Shown here: one piece after another, positions 25,401 through 33,166 of the stretch
Numbering within the stretch: position 1 is the stretch's first letter
Layout: every line of letters starts with the position of its first letter
Assembly (NCBI GenBank): GCA_965221415.1
Contig: OZ244887.1
Coordinates: 372,001-436,000, forward strand
Source of the DNA: UBA8337 sp965221415
GTDB taxonomy: Bacteria; Pseudomonadota; Alphaproteobacteria; RS24
Direction: 5' to 3'
Length of the DNA: 64,000 nt
Notes under the pieces: generated by a model
What the model was told of the DNA's origin: nothing
What the model saw: only the letters and a program-made list of their open reading frames with translations
Databases searched by the model: none
Made by a program: the position numbers and the translations under genes

Positions 25401-26253
25401 GCCGTCGCGTGTCGCGGTGCGCTTTGGCGATGGTCAACAGCTTTATGTGAACGCGCCGAGCCAGATTGGTAAAACATTGTCGCGGTTGGATAGCGGGGCG
25501 GTCGGGCGATGGTCGCGGGGGGCGCATCTGGATATTGAACTCTATGGCGGTGCTTTGGCGAGCATGTCCGAGATACAAATATTGAACGGGGCTAATCGAC
25601 TGGCGATTGAAACGGCGGCGGGGTGGGAGATTATCCAATTTGCCCGTGCCGAGCTTATTGGTGAGCGGCGTTATCGCATATCGGATTTTCTGCGCGGACA
25701 ATTTGGCAGCGATGCAGTGATGGTCGATAGCCTTGCTAAAGATGCGCGTGTGGTGGTGTTGAGCGGTGCGCAAACGCCGCTTGGGGCAGACCCAGCAGCG
25801 TTGTCGTCGCAAATGAGTTTGCGCTACGGGCCGAGCGATTTACCGCATGATGGCTATAGTTGGCAGAACCTTGTGGTGACGCCGCAGCGCATTGGTTTGC
25901 GATGCTTGTCGCCAGTGCATCTTGGCTGCACCAAGCCCGATGGTGTATCGGGGGCGTGGCGATTGGATTGGATACGCCGCAGTCGCCTTGGGGGCGATGA
26001 TTTCGAAGCGCTAGAAATCCCGCTTGGTGAAACCAGCGAGGCTTATCAGCTGATTATCCGTGCGGATACCACAGAGGTGGCACGCCATCGGCTTACGGAA
26101 TCGCATTTTAGTCTGACGGCACAAGCCCGCCGCGATTATCTGGCGGCAGAGCCAGATGCGCAGCGTTGGCACATTGAGGTCGCACAATTTAATTCAATTG
26201 GCATGGCGGGTGTGGCGACACATCTTGACCTGCCGCACTTTATGGAAGGCTGA
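22441..26253 (+). CDS. GTA megatron, tail-tip/host-recognition protein (g15)
   Basis: 1270 residues from the ATG at 22441, similar in size to g15 of other GTAs. The N-terminus is glycine- and aspartate-rich, followed by an INTRPxxP-type fold start (LLTARPGHPITRVYGRMRIGG). The middle, about residues 400-750, is the GTA TIM-barrel-like region (SYAADWSEYG, FIGIDNYLPLADWRDG, KPIWFTELGCPAVDKG). A phage-tail domain and C-terminal beta-rich parts follow. It forms the fibre-like tip that meets the recipient surface. Confidence 0.93.
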   Translation: MSDIFSGGGDGGDGGGGFDWLQLALYAATQSNQPDAPIREGRRLTNLQLLTARPGHPITRVYGRMRIGGQIIWRSKVREHVSESGGDDGDKGGGGSATPRQRNYRYTLHLAVGLCEGPISHIGRVWADGKPLDTTQMNMHLHCGETDASADSLIEGAMGVDATPAFRGLAYVVLRDFDISRFGNRVPQMSFEVFRAVSEEVSPTKAVCLLPGASEFAYHPEPHIQVIGIGRGRSENLNTHAGQSDWDISIDQLQQAHPQCQRVALVVAWFGTDLRAAECRILPKVDNKSKHTLPTQWHVAGLNRGDAERVSEIDGRPSFGGTPSDGAVVAAIRDLHARGFEVLFYPFIMMDIAPDNELPQPHNGAQGQPAFPWRGRITRDASDQSASAREQVRRFVEGRSSNDAFCLAGMVRHYAELCARAGGVEAFLIASELPGLSRMHDGGDYPFAGYLRTLAAEVRAKLPDSKISYAADWSEYGAHAMPDGDVGFPLDAFWADDNCDFIGIDNYLPLADWRDGPDHLDAQPSKDGSISGLDIYDADYLQANVRGGEYFDWYYKTAADRATQTRTPITDGHDEAWVFRAKDLHGWWANAHHTRRQHQRGAATSWTPKMKPIWFTELGCPAVDKGANQPNVFPDTRSSEGAIPHFSNGARDDQMQSAYLAAMIDFYEKPENNPQAQTYGASMVAIDQSYIWAWDARPFPSFPFRLDVWSDGRNWHTGHWLNGRYASAPLTPLLRSLAGGNLLTHDISGVVDGYALRGVTTAADDMLPLLRAFAIDAMAGQSHMRLQGRANRPVRAIDDDDILARANGASSLVHGVTAADKLPRRFDVHYLDAEGDYGAAHVSARHEAGEQPVAQLNLPVAMSGAMAARLAARLLYEARGQSETISLRLPPSYLDMEIGDIIRLTEVLWRVTEITYGTVLEVQAQRFQSGLYGAYASASGSASLPETVGQVAFPAMYWLDLPAPALRYQAPAGAAGVPMLAAFAAPWPSRVAVRFGDGQQLYVNAPSQIGKTLSRLDSGAVGRWSRGAHLDIELYGGALASMSEIQILNGANRLAIETAAGWEIIQFARAELIGERRYRISDFLRGQFGSDAVMVDSLAKDARVVVLSGAQTPLGADPAALSSQMSLRYGPSDLPHDGYSWQNLVVTPQRIGLRCLSPVHLGCTKPDGVSGAWRLDWIRRSRLGGDDFEALEIPLGETSEAYQLIIRADTTEVARHRLTESHFSLTAQARRDYLAAEPDAQRWHIEVAQFNSIGMAGVATHLDLPHFMEG

Positions 26254-26258
26254 CACAC

Positions 26259-26939
26259 ATGACGCAAACTCCACATTTGGCACTTGATTATCTGCAACCC
26301 GAACAGGCGCAGAAGCACGTCACGATTAATGACGCGCTGCGGCGTTTGGATGGGTTGGTGCAATTGAGTATTATCGACCGAACACATGCCACGCCGCCGA
26401 CTGAGCCTGAAAATGGCGCGCGTTATATCGTCGCCGCATCGCCGACGGATGCGTGGGCGGATGAGGCGGGTAAGCTTGCGCTTTTTGAAGATACCGCTTG
26501 GCATTTTTTCGCGCCGCAAAAAGGTTGGCGCATATGGGACGAGGCGACGGCGGAGTTGTTGGTTTATAATGGCACGGATTGGCAATCTGTGGGGGCGGGC
26601 GGTGCGTCTTATTTTGGCACGGTAAAGCAGCTTGTCGCGTTTCCCAACCCGACGTTTTTGACGATTCCTTCGCATGTTACTTTGCTCGGTGTTGCGGCGA
26701 CCATTGTGACGCCGATTGAGGGGGTTCAGAGTTGGTCGCTGGGGGTTGCGGATAGCCTGACGCAGTTTGGTAATAATTTGCCGTTGACGACAGATAGCGA
26801 GATTATTGGCCCGACGACTCCGCAAGTTCTGTGGCAAAACACGCCCGTGGTGATGACTCCAAGCGGTGGTGCGTTTACGGCTGGGCAGGTGGTTGTGGCG
26901 GCTTATTATATAAAGCTCCCAATGCCCGAAATCGACTAG
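26259..26939 (+). CDS. DUF2793 protein, last gene of the GTA cluster
   Basis: 226 residues. DUF2793 features are plain: LALDYLQPEQAQKHVTINDALRRLD at the N-terminus, then PTDAWADEAGKLALFEDTAWHFFAPQKGWRIWDE. In Rhodobacter a homologue follows g15 in the GTA cluster and is thought to be a tail-fibre or surface component. The C-terminal ~90 residues are neutral and unassigned. It starts six bases after the megatron stop. Confidence 0.87.
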   Translation: MTQTPHLALDYLQPEQAQKHVTINDALRRLDGLVQLSIIDRTHATPPTEPENGARYIVAASPTDAWADEAGKLALFEDTAWHFFAPQKGWRIWDEATAELLVYNGTDWQSVGAGGASYFGTVKQLVAFPNPTFLTIPSHVTLLGVAATIVTPIEGVQSWSLGVADSLTQFGNNLPLTTDSEIIGPTTPQVLWQNTPVVMTPSGGAFTAGQVVVAAYYIKLPMPEID

Positions 26940-26995
26940 TTGTTTTTCTAGCCGCTAGGGTGTGATATGGTGCCTGAAATTTTCGGGAGATAATC

Positions 26996-27691
26996 ATGTC
27001 ACGACTTACCACGAGCTCACCTACTGTTAGCGATGCCACCCATACGCGGTTTTCTTGCCGCGCTTTTCTTGATACGCCCGTTGCGCAAGAAGACGTTGAA
27101 TATATTGTCAACACGGCGACGCGTGCGCCTTCGGGTGGCAATTTGCAGCCTTGGCATATTTATGTTTTACAAGGCGCACCGCGCGATGCGCTGGTGCAGA
27201 CCATCGCGGAAAAGGGTATGGAAATGCCCGCTGGCGAAGGTTCTGAATACCATATTTACCCTCCTAAACTAAAATCCCCCTATACTGACCGCCGATTTGA
27301 CCTCGGCGAGAAAATGTTTGAATCGATGGGTGTCGCGCGCGATGACAAAGTCGCGCGACGCTCTTGGTTGGCGAATAATTTTACCTTTTTTAATGCGCCA
27401 GTTGGCATGTTCTTTGCGCTTGATAAACAAATGCAAGAAGGCCAATGGTCGGATATGGGTATGCTCATCCAAACCATAATGCTATTGGCACGCGAGCGTG
27501 GCCTGCATAGTTGCCCGCAAGAAGCATGGGCGATTTGGGCGCCCACGGTAAAGCAGCATCTCGATATTCCAGACCATATGACGTTGTTTTGTGGCCTTGC
27601 GTTGGGGCATGCTGACCCCGATGCGCCAGTCAATACATTGGAAAGCCCACGCGCTCCGATGGATGAAGTGGTCACTTATTTGGGCTTTTAA
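26996..27691 (+). CDS. Nitroreductase family FMN oxidoreductase
   Basis: 231 residues. The nitroreductase pattern is visible: CRAFLDTPVAQEDVEYI, the FMN-binding TRAPSGGNLQPWHIYVL near residue 42, and a late DHMTLFCGLALGHAD. It is likely a dimeric NAD(P)H-dependent reductase of unknown natural substrate. A GGGAG ribosome site precedes the ATG. It is the first gene after the GTA cluster and lies two bases before ccmI, so it may share its transcript. Confidence 0.88.
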   Translation: MSRLTTSSPTVSDATHTRFSCRAFLDTPVAQEDVEYIVNTATRAPSGGNLQPWHIYVLQGAPRDALVQTIAEKGMEMPAGEGSEYHIYPPKLKSPYTDRRFDLGEKMFESMGVARDDKVARRSWLANNFTFFNAPVGMFFALDKQMQEGQWSDMGMLIQTIMLLARERGLHSCPQEAWAIWAPTVKQHLDIPDHMTLFCGLALGHADPDAPVNTLESPRAPMDEVVTYLGF

Positions 27692-27693
27692 GA

Positions 27694-28326
27694 GTGTTCG
27701 CCTTAGCTGTTTTTTGGACGCTGACGGCCTTGGTCGCTTTTGGCGTGGCTTATGTGGTCGGTGCGCCTTTGCGTGTATCGGGGGCGCGTCAGATGCTTGC
27801 GGTGCTTGTCGGCGTGCCGCTTATCAGCCTTGGCGTATATGTATATCTTGGCAATCCCGATACGCCAGATTATCCCCTAGACCCGCGCCTTAGCGGTACG
27901 CTGGAGGCCTTGCCGCCAGCAGCGATTTTAGCGCGTTTAGAAAACCGATTGCGCGACCACCCCGATGATATTGAAGGATGGCGCTTGTTGGCACGATTGC
28001 GTGTGAGTGTAAGCCAGCACGTGCAAGCGGGGGATGCGTGGCAGCGCGTGCTTGATTTAGCGCCTGCTGATGCGGAAGCGCAGCTTGGATTGGCGCAAGC
28101 TTTTATCGAGCAAAACGATGGCGTGGTGAATGAGGCGGCGGTGGGGTTGCTTGATGGGGTTTTGAGGGTCGCGCCAGATAATATGGTGGCGCAATTTTGG
28201 CGTGCCGAGGCGTGGGCGCAGCAGGGCGATGACAGCAAGGCGCGGGTTTTATGGCGAGCGTTGCGCGATAAGCTGCCCGATGCTGCGCCTTTAGGCAAAG
28301 CGCTTGATGCGCGTCTTGCGCGATAA
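27694..28326 (+). CDS. ccmI: Cytochrome c maturation protein CcmI (CycH)
   Basis: 210 residues starting with GTG. Two N-terminal membrane segments (residues about 1-22 and 33-52) are followed by a periplasmic-type TPR part (LENRLRDHPDDIEGWRLLARL, AEAQLGLAQAFIEQ). CcmI holds apocytochrome c for haem ligation by CcmF-CcmH. It is shorter than the ~400-residue versions because the C-terminal part is absent. It heads the cycHJKL-type operon. Confidence 0.82.
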   Translation: MFALAVFWTLTALVAFGVAYVVGAPLRVSGARQMLAVLVGVPLISLGVYVYLGNPDTPDYPLDPRLSGTLEALPPAAILARLENRLRDHPDDIEGWRLLARLRVSVSQHVQAGDAWQRVLDLAPADAEAQLGLAQAFIEQNDGVVNEAAVGLLDGVLRVAPDNMVAQFWRAEAWAQQGDDSKARVLWRALRDKLPDAAPLGKALDARLAR

Positions 28327-28367
28327 TTCATGGTTAAGCTGTGGCGGAAAAGGGGTATAAGGGGCGC

Positions 28368-28802
28368 ATGACCGCAAAACAAACCCGTCTTATCGCTATT
28401 CTTACTGGGCTTGCTTTTTTAGCTGCGGCGGCGGGTTTGGCGCTCACCGCGCTTGAGGACAATATTGTGTTTTTTCGTGCGCCTAGCGAGTTAGCCGCAA
28501 AGCCTGCGCCCGTCGGTGAAGTGCTGCGCATTGGCGGTCTGGTGCGCGAAGGCACTGTTCAGCGCGACGGGTTGCGGGCGGTGTTTCAGGTGACTGATTT
28601 AGCGCACCATATCGATGTGCGCTATGAGGGCATGTTGCCCGATTTATTCCGCGAAGGCCAAGGCGTTGTGGCCGAAGGACGTTTCGATGGCAGCGGTCTG
28701 TTTATCGCCGATACAATATTGGCCAAACATGACGAAACGTACATGCCGCCTGAAGTCGCCGAGGCACTAGAAAAATCTGGCAAATATAGAGGCAATCAAT
28801 GA
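28368..28802 (+). CDS. ccmE: Cytochrome c maturation haem chaperone CcmE (CycJ)
   Basis: 144 residues from the ATG at 28368, which has an AAGGGG ribosome site; GTG at 28341 is less likely. One N-terminal membrane anchor, then an OB-fold. The haem-attachment His121 and Tyr125 lie in AKHDETYMP. It carries haem from CcmC to CcmF in the periplasm. Its stop overlaps the ccmF start. Confidence 0.92.
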   Translation: MTAKQTRLIAILTGLAFLAAAAGLALTALEDNIVFFRAPSELAAKPAPVGEVLRIGGLVREGTVQRDGLRAVFQVTDLAHHIDVRYEGMLPDLFREGQGVVAEGRFDGSGLFIADTILAKHDETYMPPEVAEALEKSGKYRGNQ

Positions 28803-30721
28803 TTGCCGAGCTTGGTCACTTTGTTTTGGTGCTGGCGCTGAGCGTTGCGCTGGTGCAGGCGATGATGCCGCTTTATGCGATGCAGCGTGCGGAAAATGCC
28901 GCCCTAGCTATAGCGCGGCGCGCCTCGATAGCGCAATTTGCTTTGTTGCTATTGGCCTTTGGGGCGTTGAGTTATAGCTTTGTGCGGTCTGATTTTTCTC
29001 TGCTTGTGGTCGCCACCAATAGCCATGCGGCCAAGCCGATGATTTATAAAATCGCGGGTGTGTGGGGAAATCACGAGGGGTCTATGCTGCTATGGACACT
29101 GATACTGGCGGCGTATGGCGCAGCTTTTGCGTTGCACGCCAGAAATCTGCCGGCGCGCTTTTCGACTTTTATTATGGTGACGCAAGGCTGGGTGGGGGTT
29201 GCTTTTCTGGCCTTTCTTTTATTTACCTCCAATCCATTTGCTCGACTTTTGCCTGCGCCATTTGTGGGTCAGGGGCTGACGCCGATTTTGCAGGATCCCG
29301 CTTTGGCGGTGCATCCGCCTTTGCTATATGCGGGTTATGTTGGCTTTTCGATGAGCTTTGCGTTTGCCATCGCGGCTTTATCGACCGATGAGCGTGGCGT
29401 GGATTGGGCGCGTTGGATGCGACCATGGATTCTGACCGCGTGGATTTTTCTTACATTGGGCATCGCGCTTGGATCTTTTTGGGCTTATTACGAGCTTGGC
29501 TGGGGTGGTTTCTGGTTTTGGGATCCGGTGGAAAATGCCTCGCTTATGCCATGGCTATCGGGGACGGCTTTGCTGCATTCTGCGTTGATTGCTGAAAAGC
29601 GCGATACGCTTAAGCGGTGGACATTGCTGCTGAGTATTATCACTTTTGCGCTGTCGCTTTCGGGTACTTTTTTGGTGCGCTCGGGCGTGTTGACATCGGT
29701 GCATGCGTTTGCCAATGACCCAGAACGCGGGGTTTTCATTCTGGCGATATTGGTTGGATTTACGTTTGTTGGTTTGGCGCTTTATGCGTACCGCTTGCCG
29801 CAGCTTGAACCAGAGGGTGCGTTTCGCCCGATGAGTCGCGAAGGGCTGCTCTTGGTCAATAATATTTTTCTGGCGACGGCGACGGTCACGGTTTTTGTTG
29901 GCACGATTTACCCGCTTGCATTGGATGCGTTGGGCATGGGTAAAATCTCGGTTGGCGCGCCTTATTTCAACGCGGTATTCGCGCCGCTTATTGTGCCATT
30001 TGCGATAGTGCTGCCACTGGGACCCTTGCTTAATTGGCGTGAGGCGACGTTGCTGCCTGTGTGGCGACAATTGAGTATCGGCGCAGGCGTCGCGATTTGT
30101 GCGACGGCATTGATTGTGCTTTTGCGTCAGCCTGTTTCGGCGATGGTGATGATTTTATTCTCGGTGGCTTTTTGGGTGGTGTTTGGCGCGATGCTCGATT
30201 TGGGGCGCAAGCTGATGCCGTATCGCACGCATTTGATGCGGGTGTGGGAGTTGCCTGCGGCGGTATTTGCCGCGCCTTTGGCACATGCGGGGCTTGGGGT
30301 TATGTTGCTTGGTATTTTGGCTGCGACGCAATGGCGTGAAGAAATTGTGGTTGCTGCCAGTCCGGGGCAGCAAATTGATATTGCGGGTTTTACGTTGCGC
30401 TATGATGGGGTGCGCGATTTTGCGGGGCCGAATTATCGTGCCGAACGCGCTCGGTTGGTTTTCCTTAATGGTCGCCATGAGGGCGATTTTCTCTTTCCTG
30501 AGCGGCGGTTTTACGATGCCGAGCGTGCGCAAACCACCGAAGCGGCGATTACCACAGATTTGACGGGTCATCTTTATACGGTTGTTGGGGAGACAGCGAA
30601 TGATAAGCGCGTGCTGCGGATTTGGTATCATCCGTTTGTGGCGTTTATCTGGGTGGGGGCTTTGATGATGGCGCTCGGGGGCAGTTTTGCGCTGCGTGAT
30701 AGATGGAAGCGGGGTGTGTGA
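28799..30721 (+). CDS. ccmF: Cytochrome c haem lyase subunit CcmF (CycK)
   Basis: 640 residues with about 15 membrane segments. The tryptophan-rich WWD signature GWGGFWFWDPVENAS is near residue 240, preceded by the conserved GVWGNHEGSMLLW. It attaches haem to apocytochrome c with CcmH and CcmI. The full family length is present. Translationally coupled on both sides. Confidence 0.95.
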   Translation: MIAELGHFVLVLALSVALVQAMMPLYAMQRAENAALAIARRASIAQFALLLLAFGALSYSFVRSDFSLLVVATNSHAAKPMIYKIAGVWGNHEGSMLLWTLILAAYGAAFALHARNLPARFSTFIMVTQGWVGVAFLAFLLFTSNPFARLLPAPFVGQGLTPILQDPALAVHPPLLYAGYVGFSMSFAFAIAALSTDERGVDWARWMRPWILTAWIFLTLGIALGSFWAYYELGWGGFWFWDPVENASLMPWLSGTALLHSALIAEKRDTLKRWTLLLSIITFALSLSGTFLVRSGVLTSVHAFANDPERGVFILAILVGFTFVGLALYAYRLPQLEPEGAFRPMSREGLLLVNNIFLATATVTVFVGTIYPLALDALGMGKISVGAPYFNAVFAPLIVPFAIVLPLGPLLNWREATLLPVWRQLSIGAGVAICATALIVLLRQPVSAMVMILFSVAFWVVFGAMLDLGRKLMPYRTHLMRVWELPAAVFAAPLAHAGLGVMLLGILAATQWREEIVVAASPGQQIDIAGFTLRYDGVRDFAGPNYRAERARLVFLNGRHEGDFLFPERRFYDAERAQTTEAAITTDLTGHLYTVVGETANDKRVLRIWYHPFVAFIWVGALMMALGGSFALRDRWKRGV

Positions 30722-31116
30722 TGGTGCGCGTTTTGGTTTTGGTATTGCTTATTATTACGCCGGCTTTGGCGCTTGACCCGGGCGAGGCATTATCCGACCC
30801 GCAACTTGAGGCTCGTGCGCGGGCGTTGAGTCAGGAGCTGCGATGTCTGGTCTGCCAAAATCAATCGATTGATGATAGCGATGCGCCGTTAGCGCGAGAT
30901 TTGCGGGCGATGGTGCGTGCGCGTCTTGTTGCGGGTGATAGCGATGCAGATATTCGCGCGGCGGTGGTGGCGCGTTATGGCGAGTTTGCTTTGTTTCGTC
31001 CACGGATTGCGCCGCATACGGCACTGCTTTGGGCGATGCCAATTCTTATTATGCTGCTTGGCGGTTGGTTGGGGTTACGTTTAATACGTCAAAAGGCTTC
31101 AACCCCGCCGCAATAA
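30721..31116 (+). CDS. ccmH: Cytochrome c maturation protein CcmH (CycL)
   Basis: 131 residues from the ATG at 30721 that overlaps the ccmF stop. Signal-like N-terminus, the thiol motif RCLVCQNQS (Cys42, Cys45) and a C-terminal membrane segment near residues 100-120. It reduces apocytochrome thiols. ccmG is not between ccmF and ccmH, which is normal for the rhizobial cycHJKL order. Confidence 0.92.
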   Translation: MVRVLVLVLLIITPALALDPGEALSDPQLEARARALSQELRCLVCQNQSIDDSDAPLARDLRAMVRARLVAGDSDADIRAAVVARYGEFALFRPRIAPHTALLWAMPILIMLLGGWLGLRLIRQKASTPPQ

Positions 31117-31132
31117 AAGCTAACCTGAGCGC

Positions 31133-31822
31133 ATGGGAACTGCTTTACGCCTTTTACTGGTCGAGGACGACGTTAAATCTGCCGCTTTATTGGTCGACCG
31201 ATTCCGCGCGGATGGCGTTGATATTACGCACGCGGCGAATGGGTCGCTTGGCCTTGAGGCGGCGCAAGCTGCGATGTTTGATGTGCTTATTGTAGACCGT
31301 ATGATGCCGCAGATGGATGGGCTGGATATGGTTGCGCGATTGCGTGCGGGCGGTGACCAGACGCCGGTGTTGTTTCTTTCGGCGATGGGTGAGGTGGAAG
31401 ACCGCGTCGATGGATTTGGTGCGGGCGGCGATGATTATTTGGTCAAGCCGTATGCTTTTGCTGAATTGCAAGCGCGTGTGACGGCGTTGGCGCGGCGCAG
31501 TAGCCATGCGCCTGAGACGGTTTTGCAACTGGCGGATTTAACCCTTGATGTTGTGGCACGCACGGCGGTGCGGGATGGGAAAAGGCTTGAGTTAAACCCG
31601 CGTGAGTTTAGCTTGCTCGAATATCTTCTGCGCCGCAAAGGGCAGGTGGCGACACGCGCTATGTTGCTTGAAAATGTATGGCATTATCGCGCCGATATGC
31701 AGACCAATGTGGTGGATGTGCATATTTCTCGGCTACGCGCTAAGCTAGATAAGGGCTTTGATAAGCCACTCGTGCATACGCTGCGCGGGCAGGGGTTTTC
31801 GCTTAAAGAGACAGATAAATGA
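31133..31822 (+). CDS. OmpR/PhoB family response regulator
   Basis: 229 residues. Receiver domain with acidic E11/D12, phosphoacceptor Asp55 in LIVDRMMP and the switch lysine in LVKPYAF, followed by a winged-helix output domain (ELNPREFSLLEYLLRRKGQV). Its stop overlaps the kinase gene, so the two are a pair. The target is unknown; the same neighbourhood between cycHJKL and glnE occurs in rhizobia. Confidence 0.93.
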   Translation: MGTALRLLLVEDDVKSAALLVDRFRADGVDITHAANGSLGLEAAQAAMFDVLIVDRMMPQMDGLDMVARLRAGGDQTPVLFLSAMGEVEDRVDGFGAGGDDYLVKPYAFAELQARVTALARRSSHAPETVLQLADLTLDVVARTAVRDGKRLELNPREFSLLEYLLRRKGQVATRAMLLENVWHYRADMQTNVVDVHISRLRAKLDKGFDKPLVHTLRGQGFSLKETDK

Positions 31823-33165
31823 GGCTGCTACGCGCCACATCTTTTCGTTCTGCGCTTGCCTATACGTTTGTTCTCGTGGCGGCGGTCGCACTGGTGTTGG
31901 GGGTTTTATACACGCAGCTGCAAACGCGTTTGATGGACATGCAAGACGCTCTGGTTTGGCGCGAAACCGCTAGCCTATCGCGTATCTATGAAACACAAGG
32001 TGCTAAGGCTTTGGCAGAAGCAGTGAATAGCGAGCAGGGCATTGTTGTGCGTGCCTCGACCAGTTTAGGATCTTATCTGGCAGGCAATTTGCAACATTTT
32101 CCGTCGCCCGAAACGACGCAATCCGTCGCAGGCGGTTGGCTGCATTTTAGTCATCAAAACGATGACGGAAGCCATAAATTAGTGCGCGCACGGCTCGTGC
32201 GGCTAGATAGCGATTTGGTGCTGTTGGTTGGTTATGACAGGCACGATACAGAGGCTTTTCTTGCCAATATGTTGCGCTGGTTTGGCTTGGCACTGTTGGG
32301 GCTTACGGTGATAGGTCTGTCGGGGGCGGCGTGGTTGGCGTGGCGAAATCTGCGACGCGTGGCGGCGATGAACGAAGATTTGCAACCCGTTATGGATGGG
32401 CAATTAACCAGTCGCTTGGTTGCGCGTGGTGGCGATGAATGGGCGTTGATGGCGCAGCATATCAACACCATGCTCAACCGCCTTGAAAGCCTGATGATGA
32501 ATACGCGCCAAGTCAGTGATAATTTGGCGCATGATTTGCGCGCGCCTGTTACGCGGCTTAAAGCGCGCTTGGATGTTTTGCTCGAGCAAGCCGATGAGGG
32601 GGCGCGTGACCAGTTGGCGGATGCGCTCGATGATGTCGATGCGTTGCTGCGCAGCTTTACCGCTTTATTGACATTGTCGCGCCTTGATAGCGGGGTCAGT
32701 CGATTGGTGCGCCAGCCGATTGATTTGCCAAATATGTGCGAGAGCTTGCACAATTTATTCGAGGTGGCTTTTGCTGACAAGCAAATGGAATTGCGTTTGC
32801 ACATCACCGATACGGGGGCGCGTTTTATGGGCGATGAGGCGTTGCTAGTGCAAGCGATGGTCAATGTGTTGGAAAACGCGCTGACCCATGCGTGCGTCGC
32901 GGGCAGCACGGTCACTTTATCGTTGCATGGGCGCGATGGTGGCGTTGACTTATCATTGGCTGATGGCGGCGGAGGCATCGCGCCTGATAAATATGCCGAG
33001 GTGCAAAAACGATTTGTCCGCCTTGATGAAAGCCGTTCAGGCGAGGGCAATGGGCTGGGGCTGTCTTTGGTTGCGGCGATTTGTCAGCACCATGGCGGGA
33101 CGCTGAGTTTGGCTGATAATGCGCCGGGTTTAATCGTTACATTGCAGCTTCCTAGCGAGGCCTGA
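31819..33165 (+). CDS. Sensor histidine kinase
   Basis: 448 residues. First membrane helix at about 12-32, second at about 150-170, with a ~115-residue periplasmic sensor between. A HAMP region follows, then the phosphoacceptor box AHDLRAPVTRLKARLD (His near 240), the N box VNVLENALTHA, and G boxes DGGGGIAPDK and GEGNGLGLS. The signal is not predictable. It partners the response regulator just upstream. Confidence 0.93.
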   Translation: MRLLRATSFRSALAYTFVLVAAVALVLGVLYTQLQTRLMDMQDALVWRETASLSRIYETQGAKALAEAVNSEQGIVVRASTSLGSYLAGNLQHFPSPETTQSVAGGWLHFSHQNDDGSHKLVRARLVRLDSDLVLLVGYDRHDTEAFLANMLRWFGLALLGLTVIGLSGAAWLAWRNLRRVAAMNEDLQPVMDGQLTSRLVARGGDEWALMAQHINTMLNRLESLMMNTRQVSDNLAHDLRAPVTRLKARLDVLLEQADEGARDQLADALDDVDALLRSFTALLTLSRLDSGVSRLVRQPIDLPNMCESLHNLFEVAFADKQMELRLHITDTGARFMGDEALLVQAMVNVLENALTHACVAGSTVTLSLHGRDGGVDLSLADGGGGIAPDKYAEVQKRFVRLDESRSGEGNGLGLSLVAAICQHHGGTLSLADNAPGLIVTLQLPSEA

Positions 33166-33166
33166 T

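Larger units (their letters stand above)
13488..26939 (+). other. Gene transfer agent structural gene cluster, g1 to g15 plus DUF2793 gene
   Basis: Sixteen rightward genes in the canonical order of the Rhodobacter-type GTA head-tail cluster, most overlapping by 1-8 bases, so probably one transcript. There is no integrase, replication, lysogeny-repressor or lysis gene, and both flanks are ordinary housekeeping genes; this distinguishes it from a prophage. All frames are intact by inspection. The unusual points are a very short protein in the tape-measure position and a terminase large subunit that starts inside the preceding gene. Confidence 0.9.

Noticed and set aside
13488..26939. Prophage
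   Set aside because: No integrase, repressor, replication or lysis genes and no attachment-site-like repeats were seen; the gene order and families are those of a GTA.
28799..31116. Missing ccmG as a sign of a broken operon
   Set aside because: The ccmI-ccmE-ccmF-ccmH order without ccmG is the normal cycHJKL arrangement in alphaproteobacteria.
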